Made by a program: the position numbers and the translations under genes
Assembly (NCBI GenBank): GCA_014208095.1
Contig: JACHMT010000005.1
Location: 1,054,001 to 1,118,000, forward strand
Source of the DNA: Actinospineispora eucalypti
GTDB lineage: Bacteria; Actinomycetota; Actinomycetes; Mycobacteriales; Pseudonocardiaceae
Length of the DNA stretch: 64,000 nt
Reading direction: 5' to 3'
Shown: positions 23,999 to 32,938 of the stretch, piece by piece
How the letters are laid out: every line of letters begins with the position of its first letter
Numbering within the stretch: the stretch's first letter is position 1
The notes under the pieces: generated by a model
What the model saw: only the letters and a program-made list of their open reading frames with translations
Told to the model about the DNA's origin: nothing
The model's database searches: none

Positions 23999-24832
23999 TT
24001 AGCTGCCCAGCGTCTCCGCGTACATCTTGGCCAGCCGCTTGTGCATCAGGCGGGGGTAGGCGGCCGGCAGGTAGCGGGTCAGCTTGTCGATCATCTTGGT
24101 GTCCGCGCCGACCATGACCCGGGTGCGGTCGCGGACGATTGCGTCGAGCACGGTGGACGCGACCTGCTCGGCGGTGGCGGACTGCTTGGAGCCGGTGAGG
24201 TTGCGCTGCAACGCCGCCCGTTTGCCCTCGTCGATGACCGGCGAGTTCTCCATGATGGAGGTCTTGGTGCCCCCGGGGCAGACCAGGGTGACGCACAGCG
24301 GTCCCTCGGCGAACTCCATCTGCAGCGCCTCGGTCAGGCCGCGCACGCCGAACTTGCTGATGTTGTAGGGGGACATCGCGGTCATGCCCATCAGGCCGGC
24401 GAAGCTGCAGATGTTCACCAGGTTGGCCGCCGGGCGGGTGAGCAGGTGGGGGAGGAACAGCCGGCTGCCGTGGATGGCCCCCCACAGGTTCACGTCCAGC
24501 ACGGTGCGGAAGGTGGCCAGGTCGGTGTCCACGGTCGGCTCCGGCGCGGTGGAGATCCCGGCGTTGTTGACCACGATGTCCACCGCACCGTGCTCGCCCA
24601 GCACGGCGTCCACCAGCCAGCGCATCTGGTCCTCGGCCGAGACGTCCACCGCGTGCGCGCTGGCCCGCCCGCCGGACTCGACGATCCGGTCGGCGGTGGC
24701 GTCGGCCGCCTCCGGACGCAGGTCACAGACGGCGACCGTGGCGCCCTTGCCGGCGAGGGCCAGGCACAGCGCCCGGCCGATGCCGGAGCCGCCGCCGGTG
24801 ACCACGGCCACCTTGCCGTTCAGATCGCGCAT
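23999..24832 (-). CDS. Short-chain dehydrogenase/reductase
   Basis: A 277-residue classical SDR: TGGGSGIG near 15-22, NNAG near 92, active-site Ser in NICSFAG and the YxxxK pair in SPYNISKFG. The long basic C-terminal tail (LTRYLPAAYPRLMHKRLAKMY) is typical of actinobacterial SDRs thought to sit at the membrane and act on lipid substrates. ATG 24832 is preceded by GGAGGGA. It lies between an exporter gene and a hydrolase gene on the same strand. Confidence 0.85.
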   Translation of the reverse strand: MRDLNGKVAVVTGGGSGIGRALCLALAGKGATVAVCDLRPEAADATADRIVESGGRASAHAVDVSAEDQMRWLVDAVLGEHGAVDIVVNNAGISTAPEPTVDTDLATFRTVLDVNLWGAIHGSRLFLPHLLTRPAANLVNICSFAGLMGMTAMSPYNISKFGVRGLTEALQMEFAEGPLCVTLVCPGGTKTSIMENSPVIDEGKRAALQRNLTGSKQSATAEQVASTVLDAIVRDRTRVMVGADTKMIDKLTRYLPAAYPRLMHKRLAKMYAETLGS

Positions 24833-24882
24833 CTTCCCTCCGGCCACTCGGTTTGCCGGAAATGTAGCGCGTACTTACTGTC

Positions 24883-26337
24883 TTAGCTACCCGGCTTGCG
24901 ACGTCCGACCAACAGGGTGAGCGGCACGGCCACGGTGCCGATCGCGGCGGCGACCAGGAAGGCCGCCTGGCCGCCCGGCGCGTCGGTCGCCTTGGTCGGG
25001 TCGTGGGCGGCCAGCGTCATCACGGTGATGAACAGCGCCGTGCCGGCGGCGCCGGCCACCTGCTGCAGGGTGCTCACGATGGCCGTGCCGTGGGAGTCCA
25101 GGTCGCCGGGCAGCAGGCCCAGCGCGTCGGTCATCAACGGGGTGAACATCAACGACAGGCCCACCACCAGCACCACGTGCATGCCGACCACCAGCCACAG
25201 CGGGGTGCCGGTGCCCAGGGTGACGAACGACCACAGCGCCAGACAGAGCACGACCGCGCCCGGGGTGACCAGCGGCCGGGCGCCCAGCTTGTCGTACCAA
25301 CGGCCGACCACCGGCCCGAGCAGCCCCATCACCAGGCCGCCCGGCAGCAGGGCCAGGCCGGTGGCGAACGCGTTCACGCCCATCACGTCCTGCAGGTACA
25401 GCGGGAGCAGGATGAGCACGCCGAACAGCGACATCATGCCGAGCATCATCAGCAGCAGGGAGATCGTGAACGCGCGGTGCGCCAGCGGCCGCAGGTCCAG
25501 CAGCGCCCGGCCGTCCCGCTGCAGCCGCAGCTGGCGGGCCACGAAGACGGCCAGGGCAACCGCGCCGGCCACGGCGGGCGGCCCCGGGCTCAGCTGGCCC
25601 ACGCCGCGCACGGCCTCGCCGACCGCGGACAGCCCGAGCACCAGCCCGCCGAAGGCCACCACGGACAGCAGCACCGACCACACGTCCAGCGGCACCCGGC
25701 GGGTCTCCGCCGCCATCCGCAGCCAGGTGGCCCCGGCGGCCAGCGCGATCAGTGCGATGGGCAGCACCAGGCCGAACATCCAGCGCCAGCCCAGGGTGGT
25801 CAGGATCGTCCCGGACAGCGTCGGGCCGATGGCCGGCGCCACGGCGATCACCACGGTGATCGTGCCCATGGTGGCGCCCCGCCGGTCCGCCGGCACCAGC
25901 CGGATCACCGAGGTCATCAGCAGCGGCACCATCACCGCCGTCCCCGCCGCCTGCACCACCCGGCCGGCCATCAGCGCGCCGAAGCCGGGCGCCAGCGCGG
26001 CGGCCAGGGTGCCGGCGCTGAACAGGGACATGGAGGTGAGGTAGACCGCGCGCGGGGTGAACCGCTGCAGCAGGAAACCGGTGATCGGGATGACCACGGC
26101 CATGGTCAGCAGGAAGCCACTGGTCAGCCACTGCGCGGTGGCCACGGTGACGTGCAGCTGGGTGACCAGCGTCGGCAGCGCGACGCTCATCACCGTCTCC
26201 ATGAGCACCATGACGAACGCGGAGCCGACCAGCAGCCATACGGCGAGCGACGGCTTGCCGTTCGTTTCGGTGGCTCCCGGCCCGGTCTCCCGGGCCACCA
26301 GCCCCGACGCGCCGGGGTTCTCGGCGGCACCGGACAT
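24883..26337 (-). CDS. DHA2-family MFS multidrug exporter (EmrB/LmrB-like)
   Basis: A 484-residue transporter with about 14 hydrophobic helices. The antiporter motif C-type region PAIGPTLSGTILTTLGWRW in helix 5 and the QWLTSGFLLTMAVVIPITG start of helix 2 are typical of EmrB/QacA proton-drug antiporters. The first 30 residues are a polar, probably disordered extension. ATG at 26337. Upstream, an A/T-enriched stretch and a perfect hairpin at 26438-26456 may be its control region, but no adjacent regulator is seen. Confidence 0.88.
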   Translation of the reverse strand: MSGAAENPGASGLVARETGPGATETNGKPSLAVWLLVGSAFVMVLMETVMSVALPTLVTQLHVTVATAQWLTSGFLLTMAVVIPITGFLLQRFTPRAVYLTSMSLFSAGTLAAALAPGFGALMAGRVVQAAGTAVMVPLLMTSVIRLVPADRRGATMGTITVVIAVAPAIGPTLSGTILTTLGWRWMFGLVLPIALIALAAGATWLRMAAETRRVPLDVWSVLLSVVAFGGLVLGLSAVGEAVRGVGQLSPGPPAVAGAVALAVFVARQLRLQRDGRALLDLRPLAHRAFTISLLLMMLGMMSLFGVLILLPLYLQDVMGVNAFATGLALLPGGLVMGLLGPVVGRWYDKLGARPLVTPGAVVLCLALWSFVTLGTGTPLWLVVGMHVVLVVGLSLMFTPLMTDALGLLPGDLDSHGTAIVSTLQQVAGAAGTALFITVMTLAAHDPTKATDAPGGQAAFLVAAAIGTVAVPLTLLVGRRKPGS

Positions 26338-26437
26338 CAGCAGATCCCCCTCCGGATATCGGCCCGCGAGGTTACCCAGGGAGAGGGACGTAAAGCGAAC
26401 GAGTTAACCGGGGGCTGAACGGGCGGTAGCGTGGCAG

Positions 26438-26456
26438 AATCGCCCGATGGGCGATT
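26438..26456. promoter_or_regulatory. Perfect short inverted repeat upstream of the DHA2 exporter
   Basis: AATCGCCC-GAT-GGGCGATT (8-bp arms, 3-nt spacer) lies about 100 bp before the exporter start and 105 bp before a small gene on the other strand. It could be an operator for either gene or a small RNA hairpin. Otherwise the 223-bp gap 26338-26560 shows nothing I can name. Confidence 0.35.
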
Positions 26457-26560
26457 AGGACCGTCGTGCAGCGGGTAGAGGATGTCGGCGGCCGGAAGCG
26501 TCGCCTGGCCGCACGGCGACCCGTGCCGGCCACCGAGTAGCGATCCCGCGAGGACTGCAC

Positions 26561-26809
26561 ATGCTGATGGCCGGGAAGCGTGACGTTGCGCAAGGCCAGC
26601 CAAGAACGCAACAGGAGATCGAGCTCTGGACGGCGCTCGCCGCCAATGCCGAGTTTCTCGGTAGTTCGTCCCCGGACAAACGCATGTCGCTGTTACGCGA
26701 GCGGGCGCGACTGTGGGATGAACTCGCCACAATCAGCAGCCCCGCCTGCGGCCAGGCCTATCGGGATGCCGCCGCGAAATGTCGCGCGGAGGCCGAGCAC
26801 CTGAGCTGA
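26561..26809 (+). CDS. Small hypothetical protein (82 aa)
   Basis: An 82-residue, soluble, helical protein with charged middle (DKRMSLLRERARLWDELATI) and two Cys (PACGQAYRDAAAKCRAE). I do not recognise a family. Real-gene evidence: strong third-position G/C outside a lower-GC region, ATG preceded by GCGAGGA at a plausible distance, and a clean stop 17 bp from the convergent IniB-like gene. Function unknown. Confidence 0.6.
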   Translation: MLMAGKRDVAQGQPRTQQEIELWTALAANAEFLGSSSPDKRMSLLRERARLWDELATISSPACGQAYRDAAAKCRAEAEHLS

Positions 26810-26826
26810 CCCGGCCCCGCACGCTT

Positions 26827-27660
26827 TCAGTGGTGCGTCTCGTAGTTGTGGCTGTCCTCGAAGTTGGCGTCATTGTGCGAGCCGCTGGTGTCGTGGCTGT
26901 CGGAACTCGAGTGGTCCTCGAAGTCGCTGCGCGAGCTGTTGTCCGCGGCGTGCTGATCGGTGTAGCCGTCGGCATAGCCGTGCTCGCCGGCGGCATTGAC
27001 CGTTGTCGAGCCGTCGCCGGAATTGCGCGCGTAGGTGCTGGTGTCGTTGTCCGTGCTGTAGCCGTCGGCGTTCGCGCCGACGGAAAGCGCGGCGCCGTCG
27101 CCGAACCGGCCGTACCCGATGTCGGTGCCGTTGGCGTCCCCCGAGCCGAAGGCGGCGCTGTTGTCGTCGCCGGTCACGGCCTGGTTGTTGTCCCCGACCA
27201 CGTTGCCGCTGCCGGTGGTCAGCGTGCTGTCGGTGATGTCGCCACCGGCCGCCACCGCACCGTCCCCGGACGCCACCACCGGGTCGTTGTCGATCACCTG
27301 GCTGAAGTCGCCACCACCGGTGTCAATGTCCTGGTGCACCGAGTTGTCGATGTTGGTCTCGTGTTTCTCGATGGTCGTGTAATTGTTCACGTAGTGCTTC
27401 AGATAGTGCGTGCCGCCGTGGTGGCCGTTGTCATCGTCGCCGTTGTCGTCATCGTCGTCGTGGTCGTGATGACGGGGCGAAGGAACCCGGTCGTCGTCAT
27501 CGGCCGCCAGACACAACGCGTCCCGCATGTCCGCCGCCGATACGTGCTGAAAGCCATGCTGGGCCGCATACGATTCCGGGTCGGCCTTGAATGCCTCGCG
27601 CGCGTTCTCGTCGCGGAATAGGTCCATCAACCACTCAAGCAGCGAAACCGAGGTCGTCAT
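26827..27660 (-). CDS. IniB N-terminal-domain protein with acidic low-complexity tail
   Basis: A 277-residue protein. Residues 1-55 (SLLEWLMDLFRDENAREAF, then YAAQHGF..VSAADMRDAL) match the IniB N-terminal domain known from mycobacterial iniBAC. The rest is Asp/Asn/Gly/Ser/His-rich and low in hydrophobics, with repeated GDG/GDN-type turns that suggest a beta-solenoid-like or disordered acidic tail. ATG 27660 has GGAG nine bases upstream. IniB proteins usually lie beside dynamin-like IniA/IniC GTPases, which are absent here. Its role is unknown; envelope stress is the family association. Confidence 0.78.
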   Translation of the reverse strand: MTTSVSLLEWLMDLFRDENAREAFKADPESYAAQHGFQHVSAADMRDALCLAADDDDRVPSPRHHDHDDDDDNGDDDNGHHGGTHYLKHYVNNYTTIEKHETNIDNSVHQDIDTGGGDFSQVIDNDPVVASGDGAVAAGGDITDSTLTTGSGNVVGDNNQAVTGDDNSAAFGSGDANGTDIGYGRFGDGAALSVGANADGYSTDNDTSTYARNSGDGSTTVNAAGEHGYADGYTDQHAADNSSRSDFEDHSSSDSHDTSGSHNDANFEDSHNYETHH

Positions 27661-27912
27661 CTCGAGTATCTCCAGCCCAATATGCCGGTATAAGCGTCGT
27701 CGGCGATTGTGCATCGCGTGCGGCCACGCTAAGTGAAGGCGCAACGGGAAATTAGTGAAAACCTTCGATCGAGTGACGCACGGGCGGGCGATCCGAGACA
27801 GAAGTCAACACGTTCGGTTGAGGATTGTTTCGCATGTGAGGGTCGGGCTGGGTCGTGTTCTTAAACACGGCCTGGTGCGGCGGCCGTTGGCCGGTGCGGT
27901 TGGATCACCGGT

Positions 27913-28608
27913 GTGGCGTGGTTCTCGGCCTACGGACAGTCGCACTGGGTGGTGCTGGCGATCACCGTGCTCGGGGCGGCGGCGTTGGTGCTGGCCGGCC
28001 GCCGGGCCTCCGGCGGCGTTGCCCTCGGCTGCTCGTGGGGGCTCGCCTCGGTGATCGTCGCACTGAACGTCACCATGCAGGTGTGGGCGTTCGACCCGGC
28101 CGACCCGGCGGTCTCGCTGCCGCTGCAGATCTCCGACCTGGCCCCGTACGCGAGCGCGATCGCGCTGGTCACCCGCCGGCCCTGGGCGGCCGCGCTGACC
28201 TACTACTGGGGCATCACGCTGAGCACCCAGGCGCTGCTCACCCCGGTGCTGAACGCCCCGGACTTCCCGGGCGTCGAGTTCATCGCCTTCTTCGCCATCC
28301 ACGTGCTGGTGGTCTGGGCGGCGATCTTTCTCACCTGGGGGCTGGGTGTGCGGCCGACCTGGTGGAGCTACCGGTTCACGCTGGCCGTGACCGTGTGCTG
28401 GGCGGCGGTGATGTTCCTGTTCAACGCGCACACCGGCAGCAACTACGGCTTCCTCAACCGCAAGCCCAGCACCGGCTCGATCCTGGACCTGCTCGGCCCG
28501 TGGCCCTGGTACCTGCTGCCGGAGTTCGGGCTGATCGTGCTCGCTTGGGCGATCATGACCTGGCCGTGGCACCGCCGGACGGTCAGAACTGGAACACTGG
28601 TGGAGTGA
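27913..28608 (+). CDS. TIGR02206/YwaF-family integral membrane protein
   Basis: A 231-residue protein with six or seven helices, matching TIGR02206: LPLQISDLAPYASAIAL near 73, YYWGITLSTQALLTP near 100 and FNAHTGSNYGFLNRKP near 175 are the conserved blocks. The function of the family is not known. GTG 27913 has no clear Shine-Dalgarno. CGTGTT-CTTA-AACACG at 27854-27869 is a perfect 6-4-6 palindrome upstream and may be its operator. The gene overlaps the next one by GTGA. Confidence 0.8.
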   Translation: MAWFSAYGQSHWVVLAITVLGAAALVLAGRRASGGVALGCSWGLASVIVALNVTMQVWAFDPADPAVSLPLQISDLAPYASAIALVTRRPWAAALTYYWGITLSTQALLTPVLNAPDFPGVEFIAFFAIHVLVVWAAIFLTWGLGVRPTWWSYRFTLAVTVCWAAVMFLFNAHTGSNYGFLNRKPSTGSILDLLGPWPWYLLPEFGLIVLAWAIMTWPWHRRTVRTGTLVE

Positions 28609-29336
28609 CCATCAGCCACACGTCATCCCAGGACCGCGACGACGAGCTGGCCACCAAGCGGGGCGGGCTCACCGGCAAAATGCTCAAGTCGGCGGTGGAG
28701 CGGGCGCTGCGCATCCAGCAGCCCGCCGTTGCCTCCTACGTGGCCAAGATCCGGCGGGACCAGCCGTCCGCCTCCCCGGCCGAGGTGATCGCCACGCTGG
28801 ACAAGCTGTACCTGCGCGCCGTCGGCGGCACCGGCGCGGTGGCCGGCGGCACCGCGTTCATCCCCGGCGTGGGCACGGTCGCCTCGCTGGCCACGGCCAC
28901 GGTGGAGGCGCTGGCCGCGCTGGACGCCTCCGTGCTGTACACGCTGGCCGTCGCCGAGGTGCACGGGCTGCACATCGAGGACGTGGAGCGGCGCCGCGCG
29001 GTGGTGCTGGCCATCGTGCTGGGCGACGGCGGCGGCAAGCTGATGCGCAAGGTCACCGGCGGTACCGGGCAGTGGGCGGGCGAGGTGGCCGAGATGGTCC
29101 CGCTGCCGAAGCTCGGTCCGGTGAACCAGACGCTGGTCCGATGGTTCCTGCGCCGCTGGCTGACCCGCCAGGGCGCGCTGGCCTTCGGCCGGGCGCTGCC
29201 GTTCGGCGCCGGCGCGGTGATCGGCGCGGTGGGCAACGTGGCGGTGGCCAAGGGTGTCATCCGCTCCACCGTCGACGCCTTCGGCCCCCCGCCGGCGGAG
29301 TGGCCGGCCACCGCCCCGGCGGCGTTGGAGAAGTAG
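28605..29336 (+). CDS. Glycine-zipper-containing hypothetical protein
   Basis: A 243-residue protein without a recognised family. Residues 1-70 are charged and helical; GGTGAVAGGTAFIPGVGTVASLA near 72-94 and ALPFGAGAVIGAVGNVAVAKG near 205-225 are glycine-zipper-like membrane-associated segments with a charged block (HIEDVERRRAVVLAIVLGDG) between. General layout recalls EcsC-like proteins, but this is weak. Translation start GTG overlaps the stop of the preceding membrane gene, so the two are coupled and may work together at the membrane. Confidence 0.65.
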   Translation: MTISHTSSQDRDDELATKRGGLTGKMLKSAVERALRIQQPAVASYVAKIRRDQPSASPAEVIATLDKLYLRAVGGTGAVAGGTAFIPGVGTVASLATATVEALAALDASVLYTLAVAEVHGLHIEDVERRRAVVLAIVLGDGGGKLMRKVTGGTGQWAGEVAEMVPLPKLGPVNQTLVRWFLRRWLTRQGALAFGRALPFGAGAVIGAVGNVAVAKGVIRSTVDAFGPPPAEWPATAPAALEK

Positions 29337-29362
29337 CGCCAAGCGCGCGCGGGAGATCTAGC

Positions 29363-30208
29363 TCACTCGCACATCAGGTCCAGGCGGCGCCAGAGCGCCT
29401 CGGTGGCGCGGATGGCGGTGCGCGCCTTCTCGCCGCGTAGGCGGGTGATCTCCGCGAGCAGGGCGTGCACCACGGCCATGGCGGCGGTGAGCGAGGGGAA
29501 GTGGCTGGTCCCCTCGCTGGGCACGGTGATCACGTGCTCGGCTACCTCGGTCAGCCCGGAGCGCAGCAGGTCGGTCAGTACGCAGGTGGTCACGCCGGCC
29601 TCGCCGGCCACGGCGGTGGCGTCCCGGATCTCCCGGGGCAGGCGCCAGAAGTTGATCGCCACCAGGCAGTCACCGGGGCCGAGCTGGGTCAGCGTGTTCA
29701 CCAGCGTGGTGCCGCCGCGCACCGCGAACTGTGCGTCCAGGCCCATGAACGCGCACGAGTGGGCCAGTTGGTACGCCGGGCCCGAGAAGCTGCCCGATCC
29801 GAGCACCACGGTGCGCCGAGCGGCCGCGATCGCCGCCGCCACCGCCTCCACCGCGGCCACGTCCACCGTGCGTACCGCCAGGCTCAGGTTCTCCAGGTCG
29901 GCCCGCAGTGCCCGCTGCACCGGGTCGGCGGCGGCCTCGTGCTGGCCGAGCACCTCGGCGGCCCCCAGCGAGGACAGGTAGCGGCCGCGCAGCTCGAGGC
30001 GCAGGTCCGGCCAGCCGGTGAAGCCCAGCGCGCGGGCGGTGCGCACCACGGTGGCCGCGTCCACCCCGGCCCGCTCCGCGACCGCGCCGGCGGTGGCGTA
30101 GGAGGTGAACTCGGGCTGGGTGGCGAGCAGGTGGGCCACCCGCTCGGACTTGGGGCCGAGAGCGGCGTCCTCGGTACGCGCGCGGACCCAGGCCTCGGCG
30201 GTCTCCAT
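29363..30208 (-). CDS. MurR/RpiR-family transcriptional regulator
   Basis: A 281-residue protein. The N-terminal RpiR HTH (about 20-75) has GAVAERAGVDAATVVRTARALGFTG split around the recognition helix. The C-terminal SIS domain (about 115-250) contains VVLGSGSFSGPAYQLAHS, the sugar-phosphate-binding loop. ATG 30208 has GGAG six bases upstream; a TTG five codons earlier is less likely. It is divergent from the amidohydrolase-MFS operon and an inverted repeat lies between them. Confidence 0.87.
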   Translation of the reverse strand: METAEAWVRARTEDAALGPKSERVAHLLATQPEFTSYATAGAVAERAGVDAATVVRTARALGFTGWPDLRLELRGRYLSSLGAAEVLGQHEAAADPVQRALRADLENLSLAVRTVDVAAVEAVAAAIAAARRTVVLGSGSFSGPAYQLAHSCAFMGLDAQFAVRGGTTLVNTLTQLGPGDCLVAINFWRLPREIRDATAVAGEAGVTTCVLTDLLRSGLTEVAEHVITVPSEGTSHFPSLTAAMAVVHALLAEITRLRGEKARTAIRATEALWRRLDLMCE

Positions 30209-30218
30209 CAATGCTCCT

Positions 30219-30262
30219 TGCAATGCCTATTGCACAGATGAGTGAGTGCCGTCACTATTGCA
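30219..30262. promoter_or_regulatory. RpiR-type operator between regulator and amidohydrolase
   Basis: TGCAAT-GCCT-ATTGCA at 30219-30234 is a perfect 6-4-6 inverted repeat, and its right half TATTGCA recurs at 30256-30262 just before the amidohydrolase ATG. These sites occupy the whole 58-bp divergent promoter. Binding by the RpiR protein is inferred. Confidence 0.5.
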
Positions 30263-30266
30263 TACC

Positions 30267-31511
30267 ATGGGTGACCAGCAGCGCATCATCATCCGCAACG
30301 CGTCCGTGTTGGACGCCTCCGCCGGCGCCCTGGTGCCGGACCGCACCGTGGTGGTCGAGGGCGCCGAGATCGTGGACGTGGACGGCCCGGCCACCCGGGC
30401 CGAGGGCGCGCGGGAGATCGATGCCGGCGGCCGGGTGCTGATGCCCGGGCTGATCGACGGGCACGTCCACGTGCTGGCCTACACGGCGGACCTGCCCGGG
30501 GCCGCCGAACAGTCGCCGAGCTACGTGGCCGCGCGGGCCGGCGCGATCCTGCGCGGCATGCTGGACCGGGGCTTCACCACGGTGCGGGACGCGGCCGGCG
30601 CGGACCACGGCCTGGCCCGGGCGGTGCGGGAGGGTTGGTTCGTGGGGCCCCGGGTGCTGTTCGGGGGCAAGGCGCTGTCCCAGACCGGCGGGCACGGGGA
30701 CATCCGGGGAGCCGGCCGGGACGCCATCGACCACGCCTACTGCACGCCCAACCACTGCCGGATCGCCGACGGCGCGGACGAGGTGCGCAAGGCGGTGCGG
30801 GACGAGATCCGCCGGGGTGCCGACCACATCAAGCTCATGCTCAGCGGTGGCGTGGCCTCGCCGACCGACCGGATCGACAGCCTGCAGTACTCGGTGGACG
30901 AGATCCGTGCCGCCGTGGAGGAGGCCGGCGCCGCCAACCGGTACGTGCTCGGCCACGCGTACACCGCCGCCGCGGTCAACCGGGGGCTGGCGGCCGGCGT
31001 GCGGTCCATCGAGCACGGCAACCTGATCGACGAGAGCAGCGTGAAGCTGTTCACCACCCATGACGCGTTCCTGGTGCCGACGCTGGCCACCTATTCCGCG
31101 CTGGCCGAGGAGGGCCTGGCCGGCGGCCTGCCCCCGGTCAGCCACGCCAAGGTGTTCGACGTGCTGGACGCCGGGCTGCACGCGCTGGAGCTGGCGCACC
31201 GGGGCGGCGTGAAGCTGGTCTACGGCACCGACCTGCTCGGCGACATGCACTACCGCCAGCTGACCGAGTTCTCCCTGCGCGCGCAGGTGCAGCCGCCGGC
31301 AGACCTGATCCGCTCGGCCACCACCACAGCCGCCGAGCTGCTCCAGCTGCCCGGCCGGATCGGCGTGATCGCCCCCGGCGCCCATGCCGACCTGCTCGTG
31401 CTGGACGGCGACCCGCTCGCCGACATCTCGGTGCTGACCAGACCGGACACCTCGCTGCGCCTGATCGTGCACGCCGGCCGGGTGCACAAGAACACCCTGG
31501 ACGCGCGATGA
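30267..31511 (+). CDS. Metal-dependent amidohydrolase (prolidase/imidazolonepropionase-like)
   Basis: A 414-residue amidohydrolase-superfamily enzyme: GLIDGHVHV near 65, the metal-bridging Lys in HIKLMLSGG near 190, His in VLGHAY and SIEHGN, and Asp in YGTDLLGDMH near 318. This set matches the Xaa-Pro dipeptidase/aryldialkylphosphatase-like subgroup of binuclear hydrolases. The substrate is probably an amide, lactam or dipeptide imported by the MFS protein encoded next (ATGA overlap). ATG 30267 has no strong ribosome-binding site. Confidence 0.85.
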   Translation: MGDQQRIIIRNASVLDASAGALVPDRTVVVEGAEIVDVDGPATRAEGAREIDAGGRVLMPGLIDGHVHVLAYTADLPGAAEQSPSYVAARAGAILRGMLDRGFTTVRDAAGADHGLARAVREGWFVGPRVLFGGKALSQTGGHGDIRGAGRDAIDHAYCTPNHCRIADGADEVRKAVRDEIRRGADHIKLMLSGGVASPTDRIDSLQYSVDEIRAAVEEAGAANRYVLGHAYTAAAVNRGLAAGVRSIEHGNLIDESSVKLFTTHDAFLVPTLATYSALAEEGLAGGLPPVSHAKVFDVLDAGLHALELAHRGGVKLVYGTDLLGDMHYRQLTEFSLRAQVQPPADLIRSATTTAAELLQLPGRIGVIAPGAHADLLVLDGDPLADISVLTRPDTSLRLIVHAGRVHKNTLDAR

Positions 31512-32938
31512 CCCAGCCGACCCAGCCGGCCGAGCCGACCCGGGCGGGGGAGCGGGAGCTGTTGGCCCGGGTGGAGCGCCTGCCGATGTCCCGCCCGCAC
31601 CTGCACCTGCTGTTCCAGGGCGGGCTGGGCTACACGTTCGACGGCATGGACGCGGCGGTGATCGCCTTCATCCTGCCGGCGGTCACCGCGCTGTTCGCGC
31701 TGAGCGGCCCGGAGCAGGGGTTGCTGGGCAGTTCCACGCTGATCGGGTTCTTCTTCGGCGCGCTGACCGCCGGGTTGCTCGGTGACCGGATCGGCCGGCG
31801 CAAGGTGATGATGTACGCGCTGGCGGTGTACACGCTGGCCTCGCTGGTCACCGCCGCCGCACCGGACTGGCCGGTGCTGCTCGGCTCGCGGATCGTGGCC
31901 GGGTTCGGCACCGGCGCGGAGAGCGCGATCATTGCGCCGTTCCTGTCCGAGTTCGTGTCCAGCCGTTACCGGGGGCGGTTCATCGGCTCGCTGGCCGGCT
32001 TCTTCTCCTTCGGCTACGTGGCCGCCGCGTTGCTCGGCTACCTGCTGGTGCCGGCGTTCGCGGACGGCTGGCGGGTGGTCCTGGTGATCACCGCCGTGCC
32101 CATCCTGATGCTGCTCTGGTGGCGCCGCGCGCTGCCCGAGTCACCCCGCTACCTGCTGTCCCGGGGCCGCCGCGAAGAGGCGGAGGCGGTGGTGGCCCGG
32201 CTGGAGCGGCTCACCGAACGGGCCACCGGCCGCGAGCTGCCGCCGGTGCGCGCCGAGGACGTCACGGCGCCGATACCCGAACCGGTCCGGTCCGGACCGC
32301 ATGGATTGGTCCGACTTTGGCGCGGTCCATTGGCCCGGCAGACCGCAACCACCTGGACCCTCTGGTTCGCCATCACCTTTGCCTACTACGGGTTCTTCAC
32401 GTTCATCCCGTCCCTGCTGGTGCAGCAGGGACTGACCATCAGCAAGAGCTTCGGCTACTCGATCGCCATTTACGTGGCGCAGATCCCCGGGTACTACTCG
32501 GCCGCGTTCGTCTCCGAGCGACTGGACCGCAAGTGGACCATCGGCGGATACCTGGCCGGGGCGGCGCTGGCCGCGTTCGGCCTGGCCAACGCCGACACCA
32601 ACGGCCAGCTGATCGGCTTCGGCATGCTGCTCTCGTTCTTCATGAACGGCACCTACGCCTGCCTGTACAGCTACACGCCGGAGGTGTACCCGACGGCGAT
32701 CCGGGCCACCGGGATGGGCGCCGCGTCGGCGTTCGGCCGGATCGGCGGGATCTGCTCGCCGATCATCATCGGCAGTGCCTACGCCCAGCTCGGCTTCTCC
32801 GGGGTGTTCACCCTCACCTGCGCGGTGCTGGCCGTCGGCATCCTGGCCGTCGCGGTGCTCGGGGTGACCACCAAGGGGCGCACCCTGGAGGACATCAGCG
32901 CGCAGACAGCTAGTGTCGCGGGCCGGGACACTGGGTGA
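31508..32938 (+). CDS. MFS transporter, metabolite:H+ symporter family
   Basis: A 476-residue, 12-helix MFS protein of the sugar/acid symporter type: GYTFDGMDAAVIAF in helix 1, GLLGDRIGRRKVM as the loop 2-3 signature and PESPRYLLSRGRREEAE after helix 6. A long central loop is normal for the group. ATG overlaps the amidohydrolase stop, so the pair imports and hydrolyses one substrate under RpiR control. Its 3' end overlaps the convergent ArsR-type gene by 29 bp. Confidence 0.87.
   Translation: MTQPTQPAEPTRAGERELLARVERLPMSRPHLHLLFQGGLGYTFDGMDAAVIAFILPAVTALFALSGPEQGLLGSSTLIGFFFGALTAGLLGDRIGRRKVMMYALAVYTLASLVTAAAPDWPVLLGSRIVAGFGTGAESAIIAPFLSEFVSSRYRGRFIGSLAGFFSFGYVAAALLGYLLVPAFADGWRVVLVITAVPILMLLWWRRALPESPRYLLSRGRREEAEAVVARLERLTERATGRELPPVRAEDVTAPIPEPVRSGPHGLVRLWRGPLARQTATTWTLWFAITFAYYGFFTFIPSLLVQQGLTISKSFGYSIAIYVAQIPGYYSAAFVSERLDRKWTIGGYLAGAALAAFGLANADTNGQLIGFGMLLSFFMNGTYACLYSYTPEVYPTAIRATGMGAASAFGRIGGICSPIIIGSAYAQLGFSGVFTLTCAVLAVGILAVAVLGVTTKGRTLEDISAQTASVAGRDTG

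Noticed and set aside
26440..26530. tRNA-like fold near the hairpin at 26438
   Set aside because: The 8-bp stem has a 3-nt loop and no T-psi-C or anticodon arm of correct size follows.
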